Shown here in pieces: positions 39,927-48,556 of a stretch of DNA of 64,000 bases. The notes beneath the pieces were generated by a model. It saw only the letters and a list, made by a program, of their open reading frames with translations, was not told the origin of the DNA and did no database searches. The DNA comes from Pseudomonas putida S13.1.2 (GTDB taxonomy: Bacteria; Pseudomonadota; Gammaproteobacteria; Pseudomonadales; Pseudomonadaceae), in contig NZ_CP010979.1 of NCBI RefSeq assembly GCF_000498395.2, positions 3,720,001 through 3,784,000 of the forward strand. Reading direction: 5' to 3'. The position numbers and the translations under genes were made by a program. Every line of letters begins with the position of its first letter. The first letter of the stretch is position 1.

Positions 39927-41279
39927 TTATAGTCGACCCAGATCGTTGATCAGGGCGAGCAACATCACCCCTATGACCAAACTGATACCGATCTGGACCC
40001 CCCAACCTTGCACCCGATCTGACAGCGGACGACCGCGCGCCAACTCGACCAGGTAAAACAGCAAATGCCCCCCATCCAGTACCGGGATGGGCAGCAAGTT
40101 AAGAACCCCCAGGCTTATGCTCAGGTAGGCCAGGAAATTCAGGAAATCCCCCACGCCGGACTGGGCTGAAGCGCCCGCCACTTTAGCAATGGTTATCGGT
40201 CCACTCAAGTTTTTTACCGAGAGCTCCCCGAACAGCATTTTCTTCAGCGATTCAAGGGTCAGCACGCTCATGTTCCAGGTACGGGACAAGCCCTCACCCA
40301 CCGCCTCGAGCGGGCCGTAGCTGATTTCGCGGAGCATGCTGGCAGGCCATTCGCCACCTTTTACCCCGGCGCCAAGATAGCCACCGGCAGCCTTGCCCTC
40401 ACCCTTGCGTGCCAGGGTCACCGGCACCTCCAGGGCATCGCCGTCGCGCTCCACACGCACCACCACTTTGGCATCGGGGCGGGCACGCACGCTGTCGACC
40501 ACCTGCTGCCATTCCGTCACCGGCACGCCATCGACGCTCAGCAGCTTGTCGCCTGTCTTGAGGCCCGCAGCGGCAGCCGGCCCCTTCGGATCAATCTCGG
40601 CCAGCACCGGGACCATCGCCGGGCGCCAAGGGTGCAGCCCCAAGGACTGGATAGGGTCTGGCTCGTCAGCGCCCTTGAGCCAGCTGTCCAGCTTGACCTG
40701 CAGTTGGCGCTCGGCCGTGGCGCCTTCGTCGCGCACGCCAACCTGCAACGTGCCGCTTTCGCCCAGGCGACGAACCAGCTGCAGGTTGACCGCCGACCAA
40801 CCGTTGGTCGGCTTGCCGTCGATAGAAACGATTTCCTGACCTGCGGTCAGCCCGGCCGATGCTGCCAGGCTGCCAGCATCGACCGTACCGATTACCGGGC
40901 GGACCTGCTGGGTACCCAGCATCGCCAGCACCCAGAAGAACAGGATGGCCAGCAGGAAGTTGGCAATCGGGCCCGCTGCGACAATCGCGATACGCTGGCC
41001 CACGGACTTGCGGTTGAACGACTGATCAGCCAGCGCAGGCGGTACATCGCCCTCGCGCTCGTCGAGCATCTTCACGTAGCCGCCCAGCGGAATGGCTGCG
41101 ACCACAAATTCGGTGCCATGGCGGTCATGCCAGCGCAGCAGCGGCGTGCCGAAGCCCACCGAGAAGCGCAGCACCTTGACGCCGCAGCGGCGTGCCACCC
41201 AGAAGTGGCCGAATTCATGAAAGGTGACCAGCACACCCAAAGCCACGAGGGTGCCGATAATCATGTAGAGCGCTGTCAT
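39927..41279 (-). CDS. rseP: Site-2 protease RseP
   Basis: Intramembrane zinc protease of 450 aa that cleaves anti-sigma factors (MucA/RseA) in the envelope stress response. HEFGH at residues 21-25 is the zinc site, two PDZ domains lie in the periplasmic part, and LDGGHL supplies the third ligand region. ATG 41279 is chosen because GGAG lies 6 bases before it; the ATG at 41285 would sit directly against that GGAG. Confidence 0.95.
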   Translation of the reverse strand: MTALYMIIGTLVALGVLVTFHEFGHFWVARRCGVKVLRFSVGFGTPLLRWHDRHGTEFVVAAIPLGGYVKMLDEREGDVPPALADQSFNRKSVGQRIAIVAAGPIANFLLAILFFWVLAMLGTQQVRPVIGTVDAGSLAASAGLTAGQEIVSIDGKPTNGWSAVNLQLVRRLGESGTLQVGVRDEGATAERQLQVKLDSWLKGADEPDPIQSLGLHPWRPAMVPVLAEIDPKGPAAAAGLKTGDKLLSVDGVPVTEWQQVVDSVRARPDAKVVVRVERDGDALEVPVTLARKGEGKAAGGYLGAGVKGGEWPASMLREISYGPLEAVGEGLSRTWNMSVLTLESLKKMLFGELSVKNLSGPITIAKVAGASAQSGVGDFLNFLAYLSISLGVLNLLPIPVLDGGHLLFYLVELARGRPLSDRVQGWGVQIGISLVIGVMLLALINDLGRL

Positions 41280-41349
41280 GTCCATCTCCGAATGATGTTC
41301 AGCGGGCCGGCATCATGCCAGCCCCCTCAGGAACCTGGGCGGGCTTGCA

Positions 41350-42540
41350 TCAGCGACCGTGACGCCTCAGCCACTCACGGGAAAGCTCCCGGGCACGCTG
41401 GTCGGCGGCGAACACCGCGTCCAGCGACGGCAGCGGCACGACGGGCTCCTGATCGAGCACCTGTTCGATCATACCCGCGATCTCCGGGAAGCGGATACGC
41501 CGCTCGAGAAATGCCTCCACCGCCACCTCGTTGGCCGCATTGAGTACGGCGGGTGCGCTGTTGCCGGCCTCGGCAGCCTGCCGCGCCAGGCGCAGGCAAG
41601 GGAAGCGCTGTTCGTCGGGTGCCTGGAAATCCAGACGGGCGATGGCGAACAGGTCCAGCGGGGCCACCCCGGAGTCGATGCGCTCAGGCCACGCCAGGGC
41701 ATTGGCGATCGGCGTGCGCATGTCCGGATTACCCAGCTGCGCCAGCACCGAGCCGTCCACATAATCGACCAGGGAGTGAATGACACTTTGTGGGTGCACC
41801 ACCACCTCGACCTTGGCCGGCGCGGCATCGAACAACCAGCAGGCCTCGATCAGCTCGAGCCCCTTGTTCATCATGCTGGCCGAATCCACGGAAATCTTGC
41901 GCCCCATGGACCAGTTGGGATGAGCACAGGCTTGCTCCGGCGTCACGTCCAGCAGCGCCTCGACCGGCGTTTCGCGGAACGGGCCACCGGAAGCCGTCAG
42001 CAGAATCCGACGCACGCCAACCGCGCTCAGGCCGCGAGCGTAGTCGCCGGGCATGCACTGGAAGATCGCATTGTGCTCGCTATCGATCGGCAACAATACG
42101 GCGCCGCTGCGCCGCACTGCCTCGATGAACAGCGCACCGGACATCACCAGGGCTTCCTTGTTGGCCAGCAACACTTTTTTGCCCGCCTCCACGGCAGCCA
42201 AGGTGGGGCGCAGGCCGGCGGCACCGACAATCGCCGCCATCACTGCATCCACTTCCGCTGCCGAAGCCACCTGGCAAAGCCCGGCCTCGCCTTCCAGCAC
42301 CTCGGTGGCGCAGCCGGCAGCCGCCAGGGTTTCGCGCAGCCGCACGGCCGCCTCGGTACTCGGCACCACAGCGAACGCCGGGCGATGGCGCACGCACAGG
42401 GCCAGCAACTCGTCGATGCGCGAATACCCGCTGAGGGCGAACACCTGGTAGCGATCGGGATGGCGCGCGATCACATCCAGCGTGCTCAGGCCGATGGAGC
42501 CGGTGGCCCCAAGTACGGTAATACGCTGCGGGCGGCTCAC
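41350..42540 (-). CDS. dxr: 1-deoxy-D-xylulose 5-phosphate reductoisomerase
   Basis: First committed MEP-pathway step. The 396-aa protein has the NADPH motif GATGSIG at 11-17, then LLTASGGPFRETP and SMGRKISVDSASMMNKGLE. It starts with GTG 42540, overlapping the cdsA stop by 4 bases (GTGA), which suggests coupling. An extended start at 42564 would overlap cdsA further and is unlikely. Confidence 0.96.
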   Translation of the reverse strand: MSRPQRITVLGATGSIGLSTLDVIARHPDRYQVFALSGYSRIDELLALCVRHRPAFAVVPSTEAAVRLRETLAAAGCATEVLEGEAGLCQVASAAEVDAVMAAIVGAAGLRPTLAAVEAGKKVLLANKEALVMSGALFIEAVRRSGAVLLPIDSEHNAIFQCMPGDYARGLSAVGVRRILLTASGGPFRETPVEALLDVTPEQACAHPNWSMGRKISVDSASMMNKGLELIEACWLFDAAPAKVEVVVHPQSVIHSLVDYVDGSVLAQLGNPDMRTPIANALAWPERIDSGVAPLDLFAIARLDFQAPDEQRFPCLRLARQAAEAGNSAPAVLNAANEVAVEAFLERRIRFPEIAGMIEQVLDQEPVVPLPSLDAVFAADQRARELSREWLRRHGR

Positions 42541-43352
42541 ATCACACCCCATTCGGCAGCCCACAACAACACGGCGAAAATCGGGATCGCTGCTGTAAGG
42601 CTGTCAATGCGGTCGAGTACACCACCATGGCCGGGCAGCAGATTACTGCTGTCCTTGATACCGGAACGGCGCTTGAACATGCTCTCTGTCAGGTCACCGA
42701 CCACCGAGGACATGACCAGCAGCGCGGCGCCCAGCAGGCCCAGCAGGATCTGACCGAAACCCCAGTCGCGACTGATGCCGACCGCCAAGGTAATGGCCAG
42801 GCTCACCGCCAGGCCGCCATACACGCCTTCCCAGCTCTTGCCCGGGCTGACCTGCGGGGCCAGCTTGCGCTTGCCGAAGGCCCTGCCAGAGAAGTAAGCG
42901 CCAATATCGGCGGCCCATACCAGCACCATGACCGACAGGATCAGCCAATTGCCCAGCGGCCAGTGCTTGAGCAGCACCAGCCCCTGCCAGGCAGGCAGCA
43001 ATACCAGCAGGCCGATCAGCAACCGGCAGGCGGCACTGGCCCACAACTCGCTGCTACGCGGGTAGGTAAGCACCAGCCAGGTGGCCAGCCCCCACCAGAT
43101 CACCGCTGCACCCAGCACCCAGGGCGCCAGTTCCGGAAGGATGTACAGCAACATCAGCGCGCCAGCGACCACCGCGGCATAGGCGATACGCAGCGGCTGG
43201 GCCATCAACCCGGCCAGGCGCGCCCACTCCCAGGCGCCAAGGGTCACCACGAAGCCGATGAACAGGGCGAAATCCCCGCCGTTGAGCAGGAAGAAGCCAC
43301 CCAGCGCGATCGGCAGCAGGATCAGCGCAGTAATGATGCGTTGTTTAAGCAT
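42537..43352 (-). CDS. cdsA: Phosphatidate cytidylyltransferase
   Basis: Integral membrane enzyme that makes CDP-diacylglycerol. The 271-aa protein has about eight membrane segments and the CDS signature ending SGIKDSSNLLPGHGGVLDR. Its ATG overlaps the uppS stop by one base (TAATG). Confidence 0.96.
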   Translation of the reverse strand: MLKQRIITALILLPIALGGFFLLNGGDFALFIGFVVTLGAWEWARLAGLMAQPLRIAYAAVVAGALMLLYILPELAPWVLGAAVIWWGLATWLVLTYPRSSELWASAACRLLIGLLVLLPAWQGLVLLKHWPLGNWLILSVMVLVWAADIGAYFSGRAFGKRKLAPQVSPGKSWEGVYGGLAVSLAITLAVGISRDWGFGQILLGLLGAALLVMSSVVGDLTESMFKRRSGIKDSSNLLPGHGGVLDRIDSLTAAIPIFAVLLWAAEWGVM

Positions 43353-44107
43353 TAAGCACGAGCTCCAGCCTCGACCTGCTCGCTGGTCTTACCGAAGCGG
43401 CGCTGGCGCGAAGCGAAATCGGCCAGGGCATTGCGCATGGCCTCGTGTTTGAAGTCCGGCCAGTACAGGTCGGAGAAGTACAGCTCGGCGTAGGCCAGCT
43501 GCCACAACAGGAAATTGCTGATGCGGTGCTCGCCACCGGTGCGAATGCACAGGTCCGGCAACGGTAGCTCGCCGGTTGCCAGGCAGGTCTGCAGCAGGCC
43601 CGGGGTGATGTCTTCCGGACGCAGGTGCCCGGCTTGCACTTCACGCGCCAGCCGCTGTGCGGCCTGGGCGATGTCCCACTGGCCACCGTAGTTGGCCGCG
43701 ATCTGCAGGATGAAGCGGTTGTTGCCGGCGGTCAGTGCCTCGGCCTCGCGCATGGCAGCCTGCAGCTCGGGATGGAAGCGCGAGCGGTCACCGATGATGC
43801 GCAAGCTGATGTTGTTCTCGTTGAGGCGCTTGGCCTCGCGACGCAGCGCCTTGAAGAACAGGTCCATAAGGGCACTGACTTCGTCCGCCGGTCGCTGCCA
43901 GTTCTCACTGGAGAACGCAAAAAGCGTGAGCACCTCGACCTTCGCGTCGGCGCACACTTCGATCACGGCGCGCACCGCATCGACACCCGCTTTATGCCCG
44001 GCAACCCCGGGCATAAAGCGCTTCTTCGCCCAGCGATTATTCCCATCCATGATGATTGCCACGTGACGCGGCACCACGGAGGGCACAGTCTGCTTGGTCT
44101 TTTCCAT
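43352..44107 (-). CDS. uppS: Undecaprenyl diphosphate synthase
   Basis: Extends farnesyl diphosphate to the C55 carrier for wall and LPS synthesis. The 251-aa protein has HVAIIMDGNNRWAKKR with D21 and the GEHRISNFLLWQLAYAE block. It is coupled to cdsA and lies 16 bases after frr. Confidence 0.97.
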   Translation of the reverse strand: MEKTKQTVPSVVPRHVAIIMDGNNRWAKKRFMPGVAGHKAGVDAVRAVIEVCADAKVEVLTLFAFSSENWQRPADEVSALMDLFFKALRREAKRLNENNISLRIIGDRSRFHPELQAAMREAEALTAGNNRFILQIAANYGGQWDIAQAAQRLAREVQAGHLRPEDITPGLLQTCLATGELPLPDLCIRTGGEHRISNFLLWQLAYAELYFSDLYWPDFKHEAMRNALADFASRQRRFGKTSEQVEAGARA

Positions 44108-44123
44108 GAAGGCGTCCTGACCC

Positions 44124-44681
44124 TTAGATGGCCATCAGGTCCTTTTCTTTTGCTTCAGTGGCCTTGGCGATTTGCGCCTCGACATCCTTGATCAGCTTGT
44201 CGATGTCAGCACTGGCACGACGCTCTTCGTCTTCACTGATTTCCTTGTCCTTGGACAGCTTCTTCAGGTCACCCAAGGCGTCACGACGAATGTTGCGCAC
44301 GGCTACGCGCGCATCTTCGGCCGCAGCGCGAGCCTGCTTGGTGAAGCCCTTGCGGGTTTCTTCAGTCAGCGGGGGCATATTGACCAGCAGCAACTCGCCC
44401 AGGTTGGTGGGATTGAGATTCAAGCCGGCGCTGCCGATGGCCTTGTCGATGGCGCCCAGCATGTTGCGCTCGAAAGGCACCACTTGCAGGGTCTGGTTGT
44501 CCTTGACGGTCACGTTGGCTACGCTGGTCAGCGGGGTGTCGGAGCCATAATAAGGCACCATCACGCTGCCCAGAACGCTCGGGTGCGCCTTGCCGGTGCG
44601 GATTTGGCCAAATGCGTGGATCAGCGAATCCAGCGACTTTTGCATGCGTGCCTGGGCGTCTTTCTTAATTTCGTTGATCAT
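44124..44681 (-). CDS. frr: Ribosome recycling factor
   Basis: Splits terminated ribosomes together with EF-G. The 185-aa protein opens MINEIKKDAQARMQKSLDSL and has the conserved RTGKAHPSVL region. The ATG overlaps the pyrH stop by 4 bases. Confidence 0.98.
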   Translation of the reverse strand: MINEIKKDAQARMQKSLDSLIHAFGQIRTGKAHPSVLGSVMVPYYGSDTPLTSVANVTVKDNQTLQVVPFERNMLGAIDKAIGSAGLNLNPTNLGELLLVNMPPLTEETRKGFTKQARAAAEDARVAVRNIRRDALGDLKKLSKDKEISEDEERRASADIDKLIKDVEAQIAKATEAKEKDLMAI

Positions 44682-45421
44682 TTTTGAACTTCCTCGATCA
44701 GGGTTCCTTCCGCGCCGCCGTGCACGATGTTCAGCAGGGCGCCGGGCTTGTTCATATTGAAGACGCGCAGCGGCATCTTATGGTCGCGGCAAAGACAGAT
44801 TGCCGTCAGATCCATCACACCCAGCTTGCGATCCAGCACTTCATCGTAGGTCAGATGATCGAACTTCTCGGCATGCGGGTCCTTGAATGGATCTGCAGTG
44901 TATACACCATCGACCTTGGTTGCCTTCAATACCACGTCGGCATCGATTTCGATGGCGCGCAGGCAGGCAGCGGAGTCGGTGGTGAAGAACGGGTTGCCGG
45001 TACCGGCAGCAAAAATTACGACTTCTTTGGCGTTCAGGTGGCGCATGGCTTTGCGGCGATCATAGTGATCGGTCACGCCAACCATGGAAATAGCCGACAT
45101 GACGATGGCGGTAATGTTCGCCCGCTCCAGCGCGTCGCGCATGGCCAGGGCGTTCATTACGGTCGCCAGCATGCCCATATGGTCGCCGGTGACGCGGTCC
45201 ATGCCGGCTGCACTGAGCGCCGCACCACGGAACAGGTTGCCACCGCCGATTACCAGACCTACCTGAACACCGATGCCGACCAGTTGGCCGACTTCCAGCG
45301 CCATGCGATCCAGGACTTTGGGATCGATCCCGAACTCTTCCGAGCCCATCAGGGCCTCGCCGCTAAGTTTGAGTAGAATGCGTTTATAGCGAGCCTGATG
45401 ACCACTGCCCTGCTGAGCCAT
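44678..45421 (-). CDS. pyrH: UMP kinase
   Basis: Phosphorylates UMP to UDP, with allosteric control by GTP and UTP. The 247-aa amino-acid-kinase fold shows KRILLKLSGEALMG, VIGGGNLFRG and DHMGMLATVMNALAM. ATG 45421 has CAGGAGAG before it, favoured over an upstream in-frame start. Confidence 0.97.
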   Translation of the reverse strand: MAQQGSGHQARYKRILLKLSGEALMGSEEFGIDPKVLDRMALEVGQLVGIGVQVGLVIGGGNLFRGAALSAAGMDRVTGDHMGMLATVMNALAMRDALERANITAIVMSAISMVGVTDHYDRRKAMRHLNAKEVVIFAAGTGNPFFTTDSAACLRAIEIDADVVLKATKVDGVYTADPFKDPHAEKFDHLTYDEVLDRKLGVMDLTAICLCRDHKMPLRVFNMNKPGALLNIVHGGAEGTLIEEVQK

Positions 45422-45543
45422 TGCGAATCTCTCCTGCGGCGTTTGTAAAAAATTCTGGCGGGCTGCTTGAGCCTGCATGTAACTCTAACGTGACGCAGCG
45501 ACTGCGTCAGCGAGCGACGGTCTCGTAAACCGCTCCCGCTTTG

Positions 45544-45580
45544 ACAAAGAGGCTGCGCGCGTGAGCGGGCAGCCTCTTTG
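45544..45580 (-). terminator. Hairpin between tsf and pyrH
   Basis: A 12-bp stem CAAAGAGGCTGC with GCAGCCTCTTTG and a 13-nt loop lies just after tsf. The T-run is short, so this is perhaps a partial terminator or processing site. Confidence 0.5.
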
Positions 45581-45600
45581 GGGCGACAGACGGGGCTGTC

Positions 45601-46464
45601 TTACTGCTTGGCAGCAGCTACCTGAGCGGCAACTTCAGCAGCGAAGTCGTCGACTGGCTTCTCGATGCCTTCACCGACTTTGAAGTAGGTGAACGAAACG
45701 ATTTCAGCGCCGGCTTTCTTGGCCAGCTCGCCAACCTTGACTTCTGGGTTCATGACGAAAGCTTGCTCTTTCAGCGAAGCTTCGGCCTTGAACTTGGTGA
45801 TACGGCCGTTGATCATGTTCTCAACGATGTTTTCCGGCTTGCCGGCGATCTTGTCGGCGTTCAGCTGCAGGAAGACATTCTTCTCGCGCTCGATGGCCTC
45901 GGCGGAGATTTCCGACGAATCCAGGAACTCAGGGTTCGACGCTGCAACGTGCATGGCGATGTTCTTCGCCAGCTCGACGTCACCGCCTTTCAGAACGACG
46001 ACAGCGCCGATCTTGTTGCCGTGCAGGTAGGCACCAACAACGTCACCCTCAACGCGCACCAGGCGACGGATGTTGACGTTTTCGCCACACTTGGCAACCA
46101 GGGCTTCACGAGCAGCTTCACGCGAGGCGATCAGCGGAGCAGCGTCGGTCAGCTTCTGGGCGAAGGCTTCTTCAAGGCTTTCGGCAACGAAGTTCTTGAA
46201 GTCGTCTTGCAGGGCCAGGAAGTCGGTCTGCGAGTTCACTTCCAGCAGAACGGCGGATTTACCGTCGGTCTTGACGGCGATAGCGCCTTCAGCAGCGACG
46301 TTGCCAGCCTTTTTGGCGGCCTTGATGGCGCCCGAGGCACGCATGTCGTCAATGGCTTTTTCGATGTCGCCGCCAGCCTTTTCCAGGGCTTTCTTGCAAT
46401 CCATCATGCCTTCGCCAGTACGCTCGCGCAGTTCTTTTACCAGCGCTGCAGTAATTGCTGCCAT
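45601..46464 (-). CDS. tsf: Elongation factor Ts
   Basis: Nucleotide exchange factor for EF-Tu. The 287-aa protein begins MAAITAALVKELRERTGEGM, with the family MMDCKKAL and the NSQTDFLA motifs. It follows rpsB on the same strand, with a hairpin in the gap. Confidence 0.98.
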   Translation of the reverse strand: MAAITAALVKELRERTGEGMMDCKKALEKAGGDIEKAIDDMRASGAIKAAKKAGNVAAEGAIAVKTDGKSAVLLEVNSQTDFLALQDDFKNFVAESLEEAFAQKLTDAAPLIASREAAREALVAKCGENVNIRRLVRVEGDVVGAYLHGNKIGAVVVLKGGDVELAKNIAMHVAASNPEFLDSSEISAEAIEREKNVFLQLNADKIAGKPENIVENMINGRITKFKAEASLKEQAFVMNPEVKVGELAKKAGAEIVSFTYFKVGEGIEKPVDDFAAEVAAQVAAAKQ

Positions 46465-46596
46465 TTCAAAATCCTCTTGGAAAGTTTTTCAACCATTCCA
46501 CCCGCTCGACACGGGCGTTAAATTCTGCGAATCCGCTGTTGTTGTCTCAGCCAACCCATAATGCGGGGCCCATGCTGACAGCAGGATTTCAAGGTG

Positions 46597-46625
46597 GCAA
46601 AAAGGGGGCAAAGCCCCCTTTTTGC
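46597..46625 (-). terminator. Terminator/attenuator between rpsB and tsf
   Basis: On the minus strand AAAGGGGGC-TTT-GCCCCCTTT is followed by TTG. It lies about 25 bases after rpsB and probably adjusts rpsB:tsf output. Confidence 0.75.
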
Positions 46626-46649
46626 GTGCCAAGTAGACGCTAGCGCCTA

Positions 46650-47387
46650 TTACTCAGCAGCAGGTGCAGCCGCTTCTTCAACATAGACTTCGGTGCCGCC
46701 AGCAACGTTGTTGCGGCCGCGGATGATGGCGTCGGCCATCGAAGTCATGTACAGCTCGATGGCGCGGATGGCGTCGTCGTTGCCTGGGATGATGTAGTCA
46801 ACACCTTCCGGGCTGCTGTTGGTATCGACAACGCCGATAACCGGGATGCCCAGCTTGTTAGCTTCGGTGATAGCAATGCGCTCGTGATCAACGTCGATCA
46901 CGAACAGGGCATCAGGCAGACCGCCCATGTCCTTGATACCACCCAGGCTGCGGTCCAGCTTTTCCAGATCGCGCGAACGCATCAGGGCTTCTTTCTTGGT
47001 CAGCTTGGCAAAGGTGCCATCTTCGGCCTGGGTTTCCAGGTCGCGCAGACGCTTGATCGAAGCACGGATGGTTTTGTAGTTGGTCAGCATGCCGCCCAAC
47101 CAGCGGTGGTCAACGTATGGCGAACCGGCACGAGCAGCTTGCTCGGCGACGATCTTGCCGGCGGAACGCTTGGTGCCGACGAACATGATCTTGTTCTTGC
47201 CCTGGGCCAGACGCTCTACGAAAGCCAGAGCTTCGTTGAACATTGGCAGGGTTTTTTCCAGGTTGATGATGTGGATCTTGTTACGCGCGCCGAAAATGTA
47301 CTTGCCCATTTTCGGGTTCCAGTAACGGGTCTGGTGGCCGAAGTGCACACCGGCCTTCAGCATATCGCGCATGTTGACTTGGGACAT
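46650..47387 (-). CDS. rpsB: 30S ribosomal protein S2
   Basis: Small-subunit ribosomal protein of 245 aa, opening MSQVNMRDMLKAGVHFGHQT with the S2 signature RYWNPKMGKYIFGARN and PDALFVIDVDHERIAI. ATG 47387 has AAGGAAC before it. It leads the rpsB-tsf pair, divergent from map. Confidence 0.98.
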   Translation of the reverse strand: MSQVNMRDMLKAGVHFGHQTRYWNPKMGKYIFGARNKIHIINLEKTLPMFNEALAFVERLAQGKNKIMFVGTKRSAGKIVAEQAARAGSPYVDHRWLGGMLTNYKTIRASIKRLRDLETQAEDGTFAKLTKKEALMRSRDLEKLDRSLGGIKDMGGLPDALFVIDVDHERIAITEANKLGIPVIGVVDTNSSPEGVDYIIPGNDDAIRAIELYMTSMADAIIRGRNNVAGGTEVYVEEAAAPAAE

Positions 47388-47534
47388 GATAGTTCCTTGA
47401 TAAGTCGGGTTGGGCCTCCACGCATCCCAATGACCAACCCGCAAATTCGAAAATCCGGGGCACCCAGGTCATCGTGTCGACACGTGTGTGGGTTTAAGCT
47501 CACGGGGTCGTCCCCGAAAGCGGCGCATGTTATA
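47388..47534 (-). promoter_or_regulatory. rpsB promoter and structured leader
   Basis: A TATAAC -10 lies at 47529-47534. The leader of about 130 nt folds into CGGGG-ACGA-CCCCG (47503-47516), a perfect 12-nt CGTGTCGACACG palindrome (47473-47484) and GGGTTGG/CCAACCC (47407-47440) that encloses GGAGG. This looks like the S2 autoregulatory leader known in gammaproteobacteria; that role is inference. Confidence 0.5.
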
Positions 47535-47732
47535 CCACAGACCGCGAGCGAACGAAACCCGAATGAGGTTGCGTCTGTCAGCGGTTTTTGCAGCGCCCCG
47601 CCAAACAGGCCAGAATGCCTCCTGTAGACAGCAGCATGGCCGCCTTTATCCCGACAGAATGCCGCCCTGCTCTGCTAGAATCCGGCCTTTCCCGTTTGTT
47701 CGCGCCGCGTGCGGCGCCGTAGAGAGCCTGTA

Positions 47733-48515
47733 ATGACCGTCAACATCAAGACCGCAGAAGACATCGAGAAGATGCGCATCGCCGGCCGCCTGGCCGCCGA
47801 GGTGCTGGAAATGATCGAAGAGCACGTCAAGCCCGGTGTTACCACCGAAGCGCTCGACCGCCTGTGCCACGACTATATCGTCAACGTCCAGCAGGCCATC
47901 CCGGCGCCGCTCAACTACAAGGGCTACCCGAAGTCGATCTGCACCTCGATCAACCATGTGGTCTGCCACGGCATCCCCAACGACAAGCCGCTCAAGGACG
48001 GTGATACGCTGAACATCGACGTCACCGTGATCAAGGACGGCTACCACGGCGATACCAGCCGCATGTTCCACGTGGGCAACGTGCCGGTGTGGGCCGAGCG
48101 CCTGTCCAAGGTTACCCAGGAGTGCATGTACAAGGCCATCGAGCTGGTCAAGCCGGGGTGCCGCCTGGGCGATATCGGCGAAGTGATCCAGAAGCATGCG
48201 GAAAAGAACGGCTTCTCGGTGGTACGCGAGTTCTGCGGCCACGGCATCGGCAAGGTGTTCCACGAAGAGCCGCAGATCCTGCACTACGGCCGCGCCGGCA
48301 CCGGCATGGAGCTTAAAGAAGGCATGACCTTCACCATCGAGCCGATGATCAACCAGGGCAAGGCCGACACCAAGGTGCTGGGCGACGGCTGGACCGCCAT
48401 CACCAAGGACCGCAAGCTCTCGGCCCAGTGGGAACACACCCTGGTGGTGACCGCGACCGGCTACGAGATCTTCACCCTGCGCAAGGACGACACCATCCCG
48501 CGCACTTCGGCCTGA
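47733..48515 (+). CDS. map: Type I methionine aminopeptidase
   Basis: Removes initiator Met from new proteins. The 260-aa pita-bread enzyme has GVTTEALDRLCHDYI, the metal ligands in DGDTLNIDVTV and the GHGIGKVFHEEP block. The start MTVNIKTAEDIEKM at 47733 is preferred to an upstream in-frame ATG. glnD follows after 41 bases. The 345-base divergent gap with rpsB holds both promoters; a TAGAAT at 47676-47681 is a candidate -10 for map. Confidence 0.97.
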   Translation: MTVNIKTAEDIEKMRIAGRLAAEVLEMIEEHVKPGVTTEALDRLCHDYIVNVQQAIPAPLNYKGYPKSICTSINHVVCHGIPNDKPLKDGDTLNIDVTVIKDGYHGDTSRMFHVGNVPVWAERLSKVTQECMYKAIELVKPGCRLGDIGEVIQKHAEKNGFSVVREFCGHGIGKVFHEEPQILHYGRAGTGMELKEGMTFTIEPMINQGKADTKVLGDGWTAITKDRKLSAQWEHTLVVTATGYEIFTLRKDDTIPRTSA

Positions 48516-48556
48516 CCGCACTGGGCCAGGCCACCCGACGACAGGAACGTGACGCG

